Below, piece by piece: positions 8,404-17,735 of a DNA stretch of 64,000 nt. Position 1 is the first letter of the stretch. Each line of letters starts with the position of its first letter. The stretch comes from Opitutaceae bacterium. Its GTDB lineage: Bacteria > Verrucomicrobiota > Verrucomicrobiia > Opitutales > Opitutaceae. The translations under genes were made by a program, and so were the position numbers. Where the stretch lies: the NCBI GenBank assembly GCA_016711225.1, contig JADJTK010000006.1, forward strand, positions 62,001 through 126,000. The letters are read 5' to 3'. Below the pieces are notes generated by a model. That model saw nothing but the letters and a program-made list of their open reading frames with translations, ran no database searches and was not told the DNA's origin.

Positions 8404-11162
8404 ATGCGCCCGACCCTCGCCTGTCTCCTTGCCCTCGCCCCCTTTCCCTCCCTCGCTGCGTCGGCGCCATCCCAACCGGCCCCCGCTGCGGTGATTGCTC
8501 CGCCCCAACCGGACACCGGCGCCGTTAATCCTGCCGCCGATGCGTACTGGCAGGGGCTCAAGCTTATCCGCGACGGTAAGTCGGAGCGCTGGCCACAGGC
8601 CCGCGCGCTGCTCAAACAGGCCACCGATGCCGAGTACCCGGCCGCCCTCAATTTCGTCGCCCTCTGCCACCTAAACAAGCAGCACGGATACAGCAAAGAC
8701 AAGAGCCGGGCTGCGAACTTCTTCCGCCTCTCCGCCGAGCAGGGCAACGCCAAGGCCCGCCTCTTCCTCGGCCTCTGCTACGCCCAGGGTACCGGCGTGC
8801 GCAAAGATCGCGAGCAGGCGATCGTGTGGTTCTCCGCAGTGCTCGCGCCCGAGGCCGACTTCAGCGTCCCCGCTGCGCCCGCCGACTTCTTCCCGTCCGC
8901 CGCCACCAGTTCCGCGGCGCGGCCGGGCACACTCTCCGGGGAAATCCCCGTCGAGCCCGCCGACCAGATCCGCGCCTCCGCGCACTTCGCCCTCGGCGAT
9001 CTCTACTCCAGCGCGAACAAGCCGGCGGAAGCGCAGGAGCACTACGTCAAGGCCGCCACTCAGGGGCCAACCACAGCGCCGGCCTCTACGAGGCCGCAAT
9101 CAAGGCTGCGATCAGCTTCGCCTTCGGGCAGGGCGTCCCCCGCGACATGAAGAAGGCCGACGAGATGCTCGCCCTGAGCAAACAGCTCATCCGCCGCAAC
9201 GTCCTCTATATCACCTCCAACATGGTCGAGCAGCGGCTCGTCGATGACTTCGCCCAAGCCGACGTCGAGGAGGGCGCCACCACCGAGACCGACAAGATCG
9301 AGACCCGAATCCAGTTCGCCATCGCTGGCTCGTTTGCCGACCCCAAGTCAAAACTCTACGACGCCAAGGAAGCTGCCAAATGGTACGAACTCGCCGCCGA
9401 GAAGGGTGAGGGTTGGGCGATGCTCTCACTCGCGTTCCTTCATCATGAAGGCCGACTCGGCCAACCCAGCCCGGAAAGGGCGTACGAGTGGTTCCGGAAA
9501 GCCGCCGAGAAAGCCAATCACTACCTCGGATGGGCCAACCTCTCAATCTGCTATGAACGCGGTCTGGGCACCGCCATCGATCACGCGAAAGCCGCGGAGA
9601 TCTGGCAGAAACACCGCGATGGTAACATCGTCTGCTACCTGGGGACCATCGGCCGATGTCCGCCCGCCTTGCTGACCTACGAGGAGTCGGTCGAGCTCAA
9701 CAAGGCTTGGGCCGAAGAGAAGGAGGATTCGCATGCCCAATACCTGCTGGGCATGCGCACGCTTAACGGTTGGGGTGTGAAATCGGACCTTAAGAGCAGC
9801 GCGCGCTGGTTCCAGCGCGCCGCAAAAACCAACCACGGCAGCGCGCTCTATCGATTAGGCCTGCTCTATCGCAACTCTTGGGCGTCCCTCGGCTGCGACT
9901 CCAAGAAGGAAGGGGACCGCAAGGCCTTCGGATTCTTTGAGCGATCGGCGGCCACCGGCAACGCCAGCGGGCTCTTCCAACTCGGTTATATGTACGACGA
10001 AGGGCTGGGATGCACCGCCGATGCAGACAAAGCTATCGACGCCTATCAGCGCTGCTTGGCGATCAATCCCGCCAACTCAAGTGCCCACAACAATATTGCA
10101 TCCATCTACAAGGCGCGCTGCAGGCAAGCGAAGGAAGGATCAGACGAACGCGCCAAGTGGCGTGCCCTGATGTATGAACAATACCGCAAAGGCGATGACC
10201 TGAAGGACAACTACTGCGCCTACAATCTCGGCTTACTCGCCCACGAGGGCGTTTTCGAACCCCAGAATCTCCAGTCCGCCTATAGCTATTTCGAACTCGC
10301 CGCGACTCGCGGTTATCCGGCCGAGACTGTTCAGTTCAAGCTTGGCCAAATGCTGGAGAAGGGCGAAGGCGTGCCGGCGTCGCTGCGCGAGGCCGCCTAT
10401 CACTACCGCCTAGCGGCCATCGCTGGCAGCGAGGCGGGCTTGGTCAGCCTCTGCGAGATCTACATCACCAAGCCGGGCTTCTCCAAGAACTGCGACCGCG
10501 CGATCTATTGGCTCAGCATCCTTGCACGTCGCGGTGATTCGGGGGCAATCGTCGCCATCGGCGACGCCCTCATTCGGAAAGGCGACTACCCGGAGGCATT
10601 CAAGTTCTTCAAGCCGATGCTCGAGGCGTACCAGCCCTACCTCCAAGGTTGTGCGTATGAACGGCTCAGCCGCCTCTACCGGGAGGGGCTCGGGACCAAA
10701 GCCAATCCCAAGCGCGCGGACGAATACCTCCAAAAGGCCTTCGCCTTGAACAATCGTCACGCTCTCTATCAGCGGGCGTCCCTGCTCCTCCAGCAAGGAC
10801 AGACCGCATCCGCACTTCCGATCCTCAAGAACGCGTGCAAGGCGGGCCTCGCCAGCGCCATCTACCGGCTCGGCACTCTCGTGCTCGCGGGCGATGGTGT
10901 GCCTCTCGATCCGTATGTCGGGTACGAGCTCATCCGACGCGCCGCGGAAGGCGGCGAAGTCGACGCCATGGTCGCCCTCGCCGATGCGGCGCTGCAGAAG
11001 GCTTCGCAGGCGCCCTCCGTCGACATCGCCATCCGCTACGCCGAGATGGCGGAAGAGTGCGACGACCCACGGGCCGCCAAACTCCTCGAACGTCTGTCCG
11101 CGATGCAGAACAGCCAGGAAACCACAGCACCTGCGGAATCCGGCGCCGCCCGCCCGCTCTGA
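8404..11162 (+). CDS. Secreted Sel1-repeat protein, with one frameshift
   Basis: About 919 codons of Sel1-like (TPR-related) repeats behind a signal peptide (MRPTLACLLALAPFPSLAAS). Repeats with the Sel1 pattern of Ala/Gly spacing are seen throughout, for example ARLFLGLCYAQGTGVRKDRE, GLFQLGYMYDEGLGCTADAD and AIYRLGTLVLAGDGVPLDP. Such proteins act as scaffolds for protein-protein contacts, and no enzymatic domain is seen. The frame changes near 9062. One more G in the GGGG run would restore QGANHSAGLYEAAIKAA across the break, so a sequencing error or a single deletion is likely. It sits 5 bp after the tail-specific protease, and a linked periplasmic role such as adaptor is a reasonable guess. 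The partner is unknown. Confidence 0.82.
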
Positions 11163-11637
11163 TCGCCCGGCCGATACCCGACACCGGCGCGGAGAAGTGG
11201 TTGGAGGGTGCCCTGCGGTTCCGCTCGCCCCGCTTGCCGGCGAACCGTTCCTGTAGCCCACCGCGGTGAGGTGGCCCGTCCGGATCGCTGGCCCCCCCCA
11301 CGCCGGCCGTCTCCGCATCGTCGCAACCTTCGCCAGACCGCTGCTTGCCGTTCAGTCCGCGCGCCGGTTGAGTCCCCGCCTTCCAAGCCGGACCAGGCAC
11401 TCGTCGTCCCTCATCCGTAAGCGTTTGTCGTTTATGCGGCTGATACCCCCTCCGCATTCTCCGTATAATCCCCCGGTCAACACTCCGACTCTTTGCGCTC
11501 TCTGCGGCGAACCATTCCGAACCTCCGTGCGCTCCTCCGCCTCTGCGCCCTCTGTGGCCTCTGTCGCCCCTCCACCCGGCGCGGCGCCCCAAGAACGACA
11601 CTCGCCTTTTGGCCACACACCACTAGTCCGTTCGACC
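11163..11637. repeat. Intergenic region with class A REP-like element and CTCTGCG-type word repeats
   Basis: No real gene is seen in these 475 bp. A class A element is at 11253-11276 (GTAGCCC...GGTGAGGTGGCC). From about 11490 to 11582 the sequence is a run of degenerate words such as TTTGCGCTCTCTGCGGCG, CCTCTGCGCCCTCTG and TGGCCTCTGTCGCC. The same word family occurs at 38726-38957 and, in the other orientation, at 42215-42305. A promoter for the next gene must lie here but cannot be pinned down. Confidence 0.6.
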
Positions 11638-14193
11638 GTGGTTGGAATTCTGCACAGGTACTCTCTGACGCCGCTCGGCGTGCTGCTCGGCCTCGCCTGG
11701 CTCCAACTGGCTGTTCCCTCCCTCCAGGCCCAGGGCTACCTCCTCCCGCAGGCCGCACCGGGCCTGATCGAAACCGGCACCCCGCCCTTCGTCCTGCTGC
11801 GGCCCGACGCGATGGGCCTAAGCGCCCCGGCCACCGACCTGCACGAACTGCCCAACGGGGCCATTCTCGCCGTCAACGAATCCGAGCTGGCCGTGGGCGA
11901 CGGGGTGCGCTGGCAAACCTTCCAGCGCGCCAGCGACACCGAACAGACCACCCTCAATCAAGTGATCGTGGATCGCGACGGCTCGATCTACGCCGGAGTA
12001 GGTGGCGGTATCGCCCGCATCGAATTGTCGGAGGACGGTCAATGGCGCTTCCATTCGGTAGTCGCGATGCCGCGATCAACCCCGGCGCAGGACCGGCTCT
12101 TGTCGCGCGTCGTCGCCCTCGACGGTGAATGGTATTGGCACAATGGGAGCGGGCCGCTCGTGGCCTGGCACCCGGGCACCGCCCCGCGCTTCCTCTGCGT
12201 CGTCAACGACATCGAGTGTCTCTTCTCCGCCGGTGGTGCCGTCTTCGTGACGGACGCCGCCACCGGCGGGCTTTTTCGCGTCGCCGCCGACAAGCTCGAG
12301 CCGGTGGAAACCGGTATCGAACGTACGCTCGAGGGGGCGGCCACCAGCGCCACTGCGCTGCCCGAGGGGCAGGCGCTGCTCGGCGTCAACGGCCGCGGCC
12401 TGATGCGTTTCGACGGACGCACCCTGGCGCCGTTCGCCCAGCCGGGCTCCCTGCTTGGGGGCCGCCATCGCATCAAAGATCTGTGCCGCGTCGGCGACAA
12501 CCTGTACGCCGCGGCCCTCGACACCTATGGCATCGCCTTCTTCAACCAGGAAGGGCGCGTCCTGCAGGTGATCGAGCGCACCACCAGCCTCCCGCTGGCA
12601 CGGGTGCGGCGGCTGGTCGGCGGCACGGGCGGGATCGTCTGGGCCCTGCTCAACGACGGAGTGGCCTGCGTGGCGTTCCCCTCCCGTGTGTCCGACCTGC
12701 AAAGTTACGTGACCACCGGGTTGACCTATTCCCGCACCTACCGTCACGAGGGCCGCCTGTGGCTGGTCTCTGACGGCCGGGTGCAACGTGGTATCTACGA
12801 CGAGGACGGCCGCCTCATCCGCTTCGACACCGACTCGCCTGCCGGCTTCGTGAGCTCGCTTGCCACCGGCCTTGGGCCCCTGCTCGCCTGCGGGCACGAC
12901 GGGCTCTACCAGCACGATACCCTGGGCTGGAAGCTCGCGATCCCCGGCCCCGTCAACGCCCACGTCTGTGGCTTGCCGACCATGGGCCGGCGCTCCCTCT
13001 ACACCGCCACCAACGAGGTCGGCTGGCTCTGGTACGACGCTTCCGGCCTGCACATCGAGCGCTTCCCCTTCCCCGGCCTGGGCGAGACGTTTGTCGGCGT
13101 GCTCCGCGGCGAGGCGGCGTACTGGGTGGAGCTCGGCGCGGGCCGCGTGGCCCGCATCACCGTCCCCGACGGCCGGCCGGTCGTGCGCATCCTCGAGCAG
13201 AAGGACGGCCTACCGGAAAGTTGGGTCCAGCTGTTCGTGCTCGACAACGACGTGCGCTTCAATGTCGCCGGCCAGTTCCTCCGCTACGACGAGGCGAGCG
13301 ACCGCGTCGTGGCCGACACTGATTCCTGGTTCGGCAGCCGGAAGCTCTCGGCGGGTTATGGACGGCCCATCCGCGACGCCATTGGGCGGGTGTGGTTCAC
13401 CTCCGACGACACGGTGCGCGTGATCCGCCCCGAATCCGACGACCCGACGAAATCGCTCGAATGGCTGCCCACCGCGATCACCCCGTTGTTCCTCACCCCG
13501 GAGTCGGACGGGGTGGTCTGGTTGCACCAGCGCCAACAGCTGCTGCGCTTCGACCCCCGTTTGAGCTGCGTGCCGCCGGCACCGCTGCGCGCGGTCCTAA
13601 GCCACGTCCAGCGGATGGGAAGCAACAGCCATGCGTTCTTCCCGCTCGACGAGCTGGCGCCGTTGGAGTTTGGAGACAACTCGTTGGCGGTCCACTTTCT
13701 CGCCCCCGGAGCGATCTTCGGCCGGCCCGTCACCTTCGAGACCAGGTTGGAGGGTGGTGGCGACCAATGGCTGCCCGCCGGCGCCGTCGGCGTTGCCTAC
13801 CTCAACCGGCTCAAGGAGGGCCGGTACCGGCTCCACGTGCGTCCCCGCTCCGGGCAGACGCTCGGGCTCGAAGCCACGCTGGCCTTCACCGTGCTGCCGC
13901 CCTGGTATCGAACCGGCTTGGCCTACGGGCTCTATGCCCTGGGCGGCGTGGCGCTCGTGGGGCTTGCGGCCGGTGGCTGGATGGCGCTGGGGCGGCGCGA
14001 GAAGCGCAGGCTCGAACTGCTGGTTCGCAAGCGTACCGCCGAGCTACAACGCAGCGAGGAGCGCTATCGCCTGCTGGGCGAGGAACTCGAGGGACGGGTG
14101 GCCGCGCGTACGGCCGAACTGGCCAAGGCCAATGCGGAGCGCCATCGGGCGAAGACGGCCGAGGACCGGCCCCAGGGCCCGCGCGCCCCGTAG
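11638..14193 (+). CDS. Beta-propeller sensor protein, truncated before its kinase domain
   Basis: Signal peptide or anchor (GVLLGLAWLQLAVPSLQAQ) followed by about 650 residues of propeller-like repeats (for example ATDLHELPNGAILAVNE, GSIYAGVGGGIARIEL). Next come a Y_Y_Y-type Ig domain (LAPLEFGDNSLAVHFLAP to TLAFTVLPPWYRTGLAY), one membrane helix (ALYALGG-like segment to LAAGGWMAL) and a coiled coil (RKRTAELQRSEERYRLLGEE, then RVAARTAELAKANAERHRAK). In two-component regulator propeller sensors this coiled coil leads straight into the HisKA domain. Here the protein stops after AEDRPQGPRAP, so HisKA and HATPase are missing. The GTG at 11638 was chosen because upstream codons translate intergenic repeats. 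It may be a dead or cut-down sensor. A convergent TonB-like gene starts 11 bp beyond the stop. Confidence 0.75.
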   Translation: MVGILHRYSLTPLGVLLGLAWLQLAVPSLQAQGYLLPQAAPGLIETGTPPFVLLRPDAMGLSAPATDLHELPNGAILAVNESELAVGDGVRWQTFQRASDTEQTTLNQVIVDRDGSIYAGVGGGIARIELSEDGQWRFHSVVAMPRSTPAQDRLLSRVVALDGEWYWHNGSGPLVAWHPGTAPRFLCVVNDIECLFSAGGAVFVTDAATGGLFRVAADKLEPVETGIERTLEGAATSATALPEGQALLGVNGRGLMRFDGRTLAPFAQPGSLLGGRHRIKDLCRVGDNLYAAALDTYGIAFFNQEGRVLQVIERTTSLPLARVRRLVGGTGGIVWALLNDGVACVAFPSRVSDLQSYVTTGLTYSRTYRHEGRLWLVSDGRVQRGIYDEDGRLIRFDTDSPAGFVSSLATGLGPLLACGHDGLYQHDTLGWKLAIPGPVNAHVCGLPTMGRRSLYTATNEVGWLWYDASGLHIERFPFPGLGETFVGVLRGEAAYWVELGAGRVARITVPDGRPVVRILEQKDGLPESWVQLFVLDNDVRFNVAGQFLRYDEASDRVVADTDSWFGSRKLSAGYGRPIRDAIGRVWFTSDDTVRVIRPESDDPTKSLEWLPTAITPLFLTPESDGVVWLHQRQQLLRFDPRLSCVPPAPLRAVLSHVQRMGSNSHAFFPLDELAPLEFGDNSLAVHFLAPGAIFGRPVTFETRLEGGGDQWLPAGAVGVAYLNRLKEGRYRLHVRPRSGQTLGLEATLAFTVLPPWYRTGLAYGLYALGGVALVGLAAGGWMALGRREKRRLELLVRKRTAELQRSEERYRLLGEELEGRVAARTAELAKANAERHRAKTAEDRPQGPRAP

Positions 14194-14204
14194 CACCGGC
14201 CCCC

Positions 14205-15002
14205 TCACTCCGTCATCTTGAAGCTGATCGTACGGGCACCGCTTTGCCCGCCGGGCACCGCCCCGATGGAGCGAACCTTCGCGAAAGCCGCCACCACCGA
14301 CCGGTCATACTCGGAATTCCCGGACGGGTTCAGCACCCGTACGGAGGAAAGCATGCCGTCGGCGGCCAGAAAGAATGAGACCCGGGAGACGTAGAGTTCA
14401 TCCACTCCCGGTGGCATCTCATGGGCTGCCTGCAACGCCGTCTTCAGCCGCTCGAAATAGCCGACCAACTCAGCGCTGTCCTGCTCCCCATCCCCAGGCC
14501 TCGGTGACGCGGTCAATCCATCCTTCGAAGCCACACTTCCATTCTGCACTAGTTCCCTCGCCAACGCGTCACCGTCGATCACAGGAATCGCGGGAGCACT
14601 TACCGGGTTCACAGCCGGAGCGCTCGCGCTCGGCCGTGGCGGGCGCAGGGAAGGTGTCGGTTTGCCTGCCGCTGGGCCCGGCGTCGCCGATTTTCCCTGT
14701 TTCAGCGGTGGCACCGGCTTCACCTCCGGAGCGGGACTGTCGATCGGGGCCGGAATCGGCTTCCGCTCGACCGGCGACGGGCGATACACCACCGGGCTAT
14801 TGACGGGCGCCGCGCCAGGCAAAGCAGTCCGCAGCCCAGGAAACTCGAGTTTCTCGCCGGGCACGACAACGAACTCGCGACCACGGGACGGAAGCTCCCT
14901 TGCTCGCGATAGCCACCACGCTCCGGCGACCAGCGCTGCCAATGCGGTGGCGTGCAGAGTCGCCGAAAGCATCACCGCACCGGGGGAATAGGGCCGCATC
15001 AT
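14205..15002 (-). CDS. TonB/TolA-like energy-transducer protein
   Basis: One N-terminal membrane helix (VMLSATLHATALAALVAGAWWL) is followed by a long Pro-rich linker (SPAPEVKPVPPLKQGK, KPTPSLRPPRPSASAP) that could span the periplasm. A C-terminal TonB-like domain (ELYVSRVSFFLAADGMLSSV, then NSEYDRSVVAAFAKV) follows. This layout is that of TonB or TolA proteins, which couple inner-membrane energy to the outer membrane. No exbB, exbD, tolQ or tolR gene is near, so which complex it serves is open. The ATG at 15002 (MMRPYSPG) was chosen; a GTG at 15053 would add 17 residues. The gene is convergent with the sensor gene. Confidence 0.7.
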   Translation of the reverse strand: MMRPYSPGAVMLSATLHATALAALVAGAWWLSRARELPSRGREFVVVPGEKLEFPGLRTALPGAAPVNSPVVYRPSPVERKPIPAPIDSPAPEVKPVPPLKQGKSATPGPAAGKPTPSLRPPRPSASAPAVNPVSAPAIPVIDGDALARELVQNGSVASKDGLTASPRPGDGEQDSAELVGYFERLKTALQAAHEMPPGVDELYVSRVSFFLAADGMLSSVRVLNPSGNSEYDRSVVAAFAKVRSIGAVPGGQSGARTISFKMTE

Positions 15003-15120
15003 GAGGCGCGAAGAATGGCGCCGAAACCACCGCTGCGGCGAATCAATTACCACGTTTCACCGTGGCGCCAGCCTCCGTGCCTGCGGGACCCGGCGTCTCA
15101 GGCTCGGAGGCCTGCGCTGC

Positions 15121-15687
15121 TCAGAACCCTTCACCGAGCAGATCGATTGGTCCCTCCGGCCAGCGAAACGCCGCGGGATAGATCATCACATTGGGATCCC
15201 ACCAGGGATGCTCGGCCGAGCCGCGGTCGCCCGGCCGGTAACGCGAGTTCACAAAGGCATTGCTCACCGTCCGTGCGCCCAGTTTCGCATAGAAGTCCGG
15301 CACGGCTGTCTGGAAGAGCGCCACGCTGAAGGCGCCACGATCGACCTGTGCGAAGGCCGCGCGCACCACCGCGGCACCGAATCCCCGTCCCCGGCACTCG
15401 GGGGCGGTGCAGACTCCCGCCAACGCCAACACCCGCAGCGCGCCCCTACTGGTCATGATCTCACGCGGAAAAACCATCGCCGTCGCAATCGGGGCTGCAC
15501 GGTCCCAAACTATAAAGACCTCCCGCCCCTCCCGGACCCAGCCCGCCCCGACCTCATTCGCTCGCGGCAGAAGGCCTCCGGTGGCCACCGGCCAGATCCG
15601 GTCATACAGGGCGCAGAGCGCGCCCAGTTGATCAGGGACCAGATCGCACACCCGATGATGAATCGGTGCCGCAGGGTTTGCCTTCAT
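15121..15687 (-). CDS. GNAT-family N-acetyltransferase
   Basis: An acetyl-CoA dependent acetyltransferase fold of 188 residues. The cofactor-binding loop is seen as GVCTAPECRGRGFGAAVVRA (motif A, R/Q-x-x-G-x-G). A strand/loop precedes it (REVFIVWDRAAPIATAMVF), and the C-terminal half ends FYAKLGARTVSNAFVN, a normal GNAT end pattern. The acceptor substrate is unknown. The ATG at 15687 gives MKANPAAPIHHRV. The frame stays open to 15837 with a Cys-containing stretch (HCSGCGG...LCDDWRDCF), so a longer form starting at a TTG cannot be excluded. The gene is divergent from the chemoreceptor gene. Confidence 0.75.
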   Translation of the reverse strand: MKANPAAPIHHRVCDLVPDQLGALCALYDRIWPVATGGLLPRANEVGAGWVREGREVFIVWDRAAPIATAMVFPREIMTSRGALRVLALAGVCTAPECRGRGFGAAVVRAAFAQVDRGAFSVALFQTAVPDFYAKLGARTVSNAFVNSRYRPGDRGSAEHPWWDPNVMIYPAAFRWPEGPIDLLGEGF

Positions 15688-15908
15688 AGTTGCATTGGGA
15701 GGACGGCCCCGCCTCGCGTCGATCCAAGAATCCCATCGACCGATCGCGTGGAAGCAGTCGCGCCAATCATCGCACAACTGCCACCCGGGCAATACCCCGC
15801 CACAGCCGCTGCAATGTGGCACCACCGCCGCACTCAAGTGGCCTCCCCCTGAACCGATAGTACAAAACAGCGGTCCCCTCTCCGAGCCCGCTCCCTTTCC
15901 CGTTCCCC

Positions 15909-17471
15909 ATGCACCACTGGTCCCTGAAAACCAAACTGCTCGGCACCATCGGCGCCGTACTCCTGCTGCTCGCCATCATGGGCGGTCTCGCCCTCTGGGC
16001 CTCGGGCCAACAGCGCTCCAGGGCCGACGCCGCCCTGACGCGTATGACCGATGCCGTCAACGTCCACGATGTCACGATCACTGCCCTTCAATCCTACCAG
16101 AATCAGGCGGACACGATCATCAATCTGGAGCCTGATGGCTCTGGCTTCGCCAAGAGCGCCGGCGACCTCACTACCGCCATCGCCCGTTTCGCCACAATGG
16201 CCGACACGCCGGACGAGAGGGCTTTGGCGTCAGAACTCCAGACCAAGGCCACCCAGTTTTCCGCCGTCTACCAACAAGAGGTCTTGCCCCGCGTGAAGGC
16301 CTACCTCGCAGCCACCGACCCGGCGGCCAAATCACGGCTGATGGACGAACTCCGCAGTGCAGACGACAAGAGCGACCGCCTCGTCGCCTCGATCATCGAC
16401 AGTGCGGACAAGGGCGCCCAGTCCCTGGAAAACGAATCCAACGTCGCCAAGGCAAACTACCAAGAAAGTGCTGCGCGTACCCAGACTCAACTGCTGGTCC
16501 TCCTCGCCGCCGCTATCGCCATCGGGTCCGCCCTCGGCTTCGTGGTGGCCAGCGGGATCGCAAAGGCGCTTTCCGCCATCGCCGCCGAACTCAACGCCGG
16601 CGCCGCCCAAACCGCCTCGGCCGCCGCCCAAGTCTCCGCGTCAAGCCAATCGCTGGCCGAAGGCTCCAGCCAACAGGCCGCTGCCCTGGAAGAGACCAGT
16701 TCTTCGCTCGAGGAGATGTCGAGCATGACCAAGCGCAATTCCGACAGCGCCGACCAGGCCAACACCCTCGCCAAACAGGCGCGCTCGGCGGCCGACGCCG
16801 GCGCCGCTGACATGCAGGCGATGAATACCGCGATGGCCGAGATCAAGACCTCCAGCGACGACATCGCCAAGATCATCAAGTCCATCGACGAGATCGCCTT
16901 TCAGACCAACATCCTGGCCCTCAACGCGGCCGTCGAGGCCGCCCGTGCCGGCGAGGCCGGAGCGGGCTTTGCCGTGGTCGCCGAGGAGGTGCGCAATCTC
17001 GCCCAGCGCAGCGCCGTCGCCGCCCGCGATTCGGCCGGCAAGATCGAGGCGTCCATCGCGAAGACCGCCAACGGGGTGCAGATCACCGAGAAGGTCGCCC
17101 GCAGCCTGCACGAGATCGTCGATAAGGCCCGCAAGGTCGACGACCTCATCACCGAGATCGCCAACGCCTCCAAGGAGCAAAGCCAAGGAATCACCCAGGT
17201 GAACAACGCCGTCTCACAAATGGACACCTTCACCCAGTCCAATGCCGCCAACGCCGAGGAGAGCGCCAGCGCCGCCGAGGAGCTGAATGCGCAGGCGTCG
17301 GTGATGAACGACATCGTAAAGGGCCTGCTCGCCTTGACCAACGGTGGCGGCCACGCCGACTCCGGCTCCTCGCATCGCGAAGCATCCGCTGCCACCAATT
17401 TGTCCCGACAGCGGGGGGCCACGCGTTCGCCCCACTCAAGGACAGCTGCGCCCACGCCCGCCCGCCGCTAG
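15909..17471 (+). CDS. Methyl-accepting chemotaxis protein
   Basis: Transmembrane chemoreceptor of 520 residues. TM1 is near residues 8-30 (LLGTIGAVLLLLAIMGGLAL). A periplasmic helical bundle of about 160 residues carries the ligand-binding part. TM2 is near 195-217 (LLVLLAAAIAIGSALGFVV), followed by the long signalling coiled coil. The kinase-contact hairpin tip is nearly invariant: EIAFQTNILALNAAVEAARA then AVVAEEVRNLAQRSA, near residues 330-370. No clear HAMP domain is seen between TM2 and the coil. Gln/Glu pairs suitable for methylation lie in SSQQAAALEETSSSLEEM. No CheA, CheW or flagellar gene is in the window, so the signalling partner is encoded elsewhere. The ligand is unknown. Confidence 0.93.
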   Translation: MHHWSLKTKLLGTIGAVLLLLAIMGGLALWASGQQRSRADAALTRMTDAVNVHDVTITALQSYQNQADTIINLEPDGSGFAKSAGDLTTAIARFATMADTPDERALASELQTKATQFSAVYQQEVLPRVKAYLAATDPAAKSRLMDELRSADDKSDRLVASIIDSADKGAQSLENESNVAKANYQESAARTQTQLLVLLAAAIAIGSALGFVVASGIAKALSAIAAELNAGAAQTASAAAQVSASSQSLAEGSSQQAAALEETSSSLEEMSSMTKRNSDSADQANTLAKQARSAADAGAADMQAMNTAMAEIKTSSDDIAKIIKSIDEIAFQTNILALNAAVEAARAGEAGAGFAVVAEEVRNLAQRSAVAARDSAGKIEASIAKTANGVQITEKVARSLHEIVDKARKVDDLITEIANASKEQSQGITQVNNAVSQMDTFTQSNAANAEESASAAEELNAQASVMNDIVKGLLALTNGGGHADSGSSHREASAATNLSRQRGATRSPHSRTAAPTPARR

Positions 17472-17494
17472 GCCGGGCCGCCGCGTCGCGGCCC

Positions 17495-17683
17495 TCAATC
17501 ATCCGGGCCACTCGCCTCGGCCCAGACTCCCGTCTCGTCGCCGTCGACGTGAATCACCATCGGGCGGCAGCAGATCTCGCAATCGTAGTCGAGGTCCGCG
17601 GGCAGCTCCACCAACGGCGGCGCCGCCACCTCGAAGCTCTCGCCGCAGGCCGGACAGGTGACCGTGACATAGTGAATGAGCAT
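17495..17683 (-). CDS. CPxCG-motif small cysteine-rich protein
   Basis: A 62-residue protein with a zinc-ribbon-like pair of knuckles, CPACGESF near the N-terminus and CEICCRPMVIHV about 25 residues later. It has the typical acidic C-terminus (VDGDETGVWAE). It matches the CPXCG small-protein family, whose function is not established. It lies between the convergent chemoreceptor and the rhomboid gene, on the rhomboid strand and 52 bp beyond that gene's end, so it may be co-transcribed with it. Confidence 0.8.
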   Translation of the reverse strand: MLIHYVTVTCPACGESFEVAAPPLVELPADLDYDCEICCRPMVIHVDGDETGVWAEASGPDD

Positions 17684-17735
17684 ATAGGCGGGGTGGCGAC
17701 GGCGCGGCCGGCGCGCCGCACGCTACCCGCAATCC

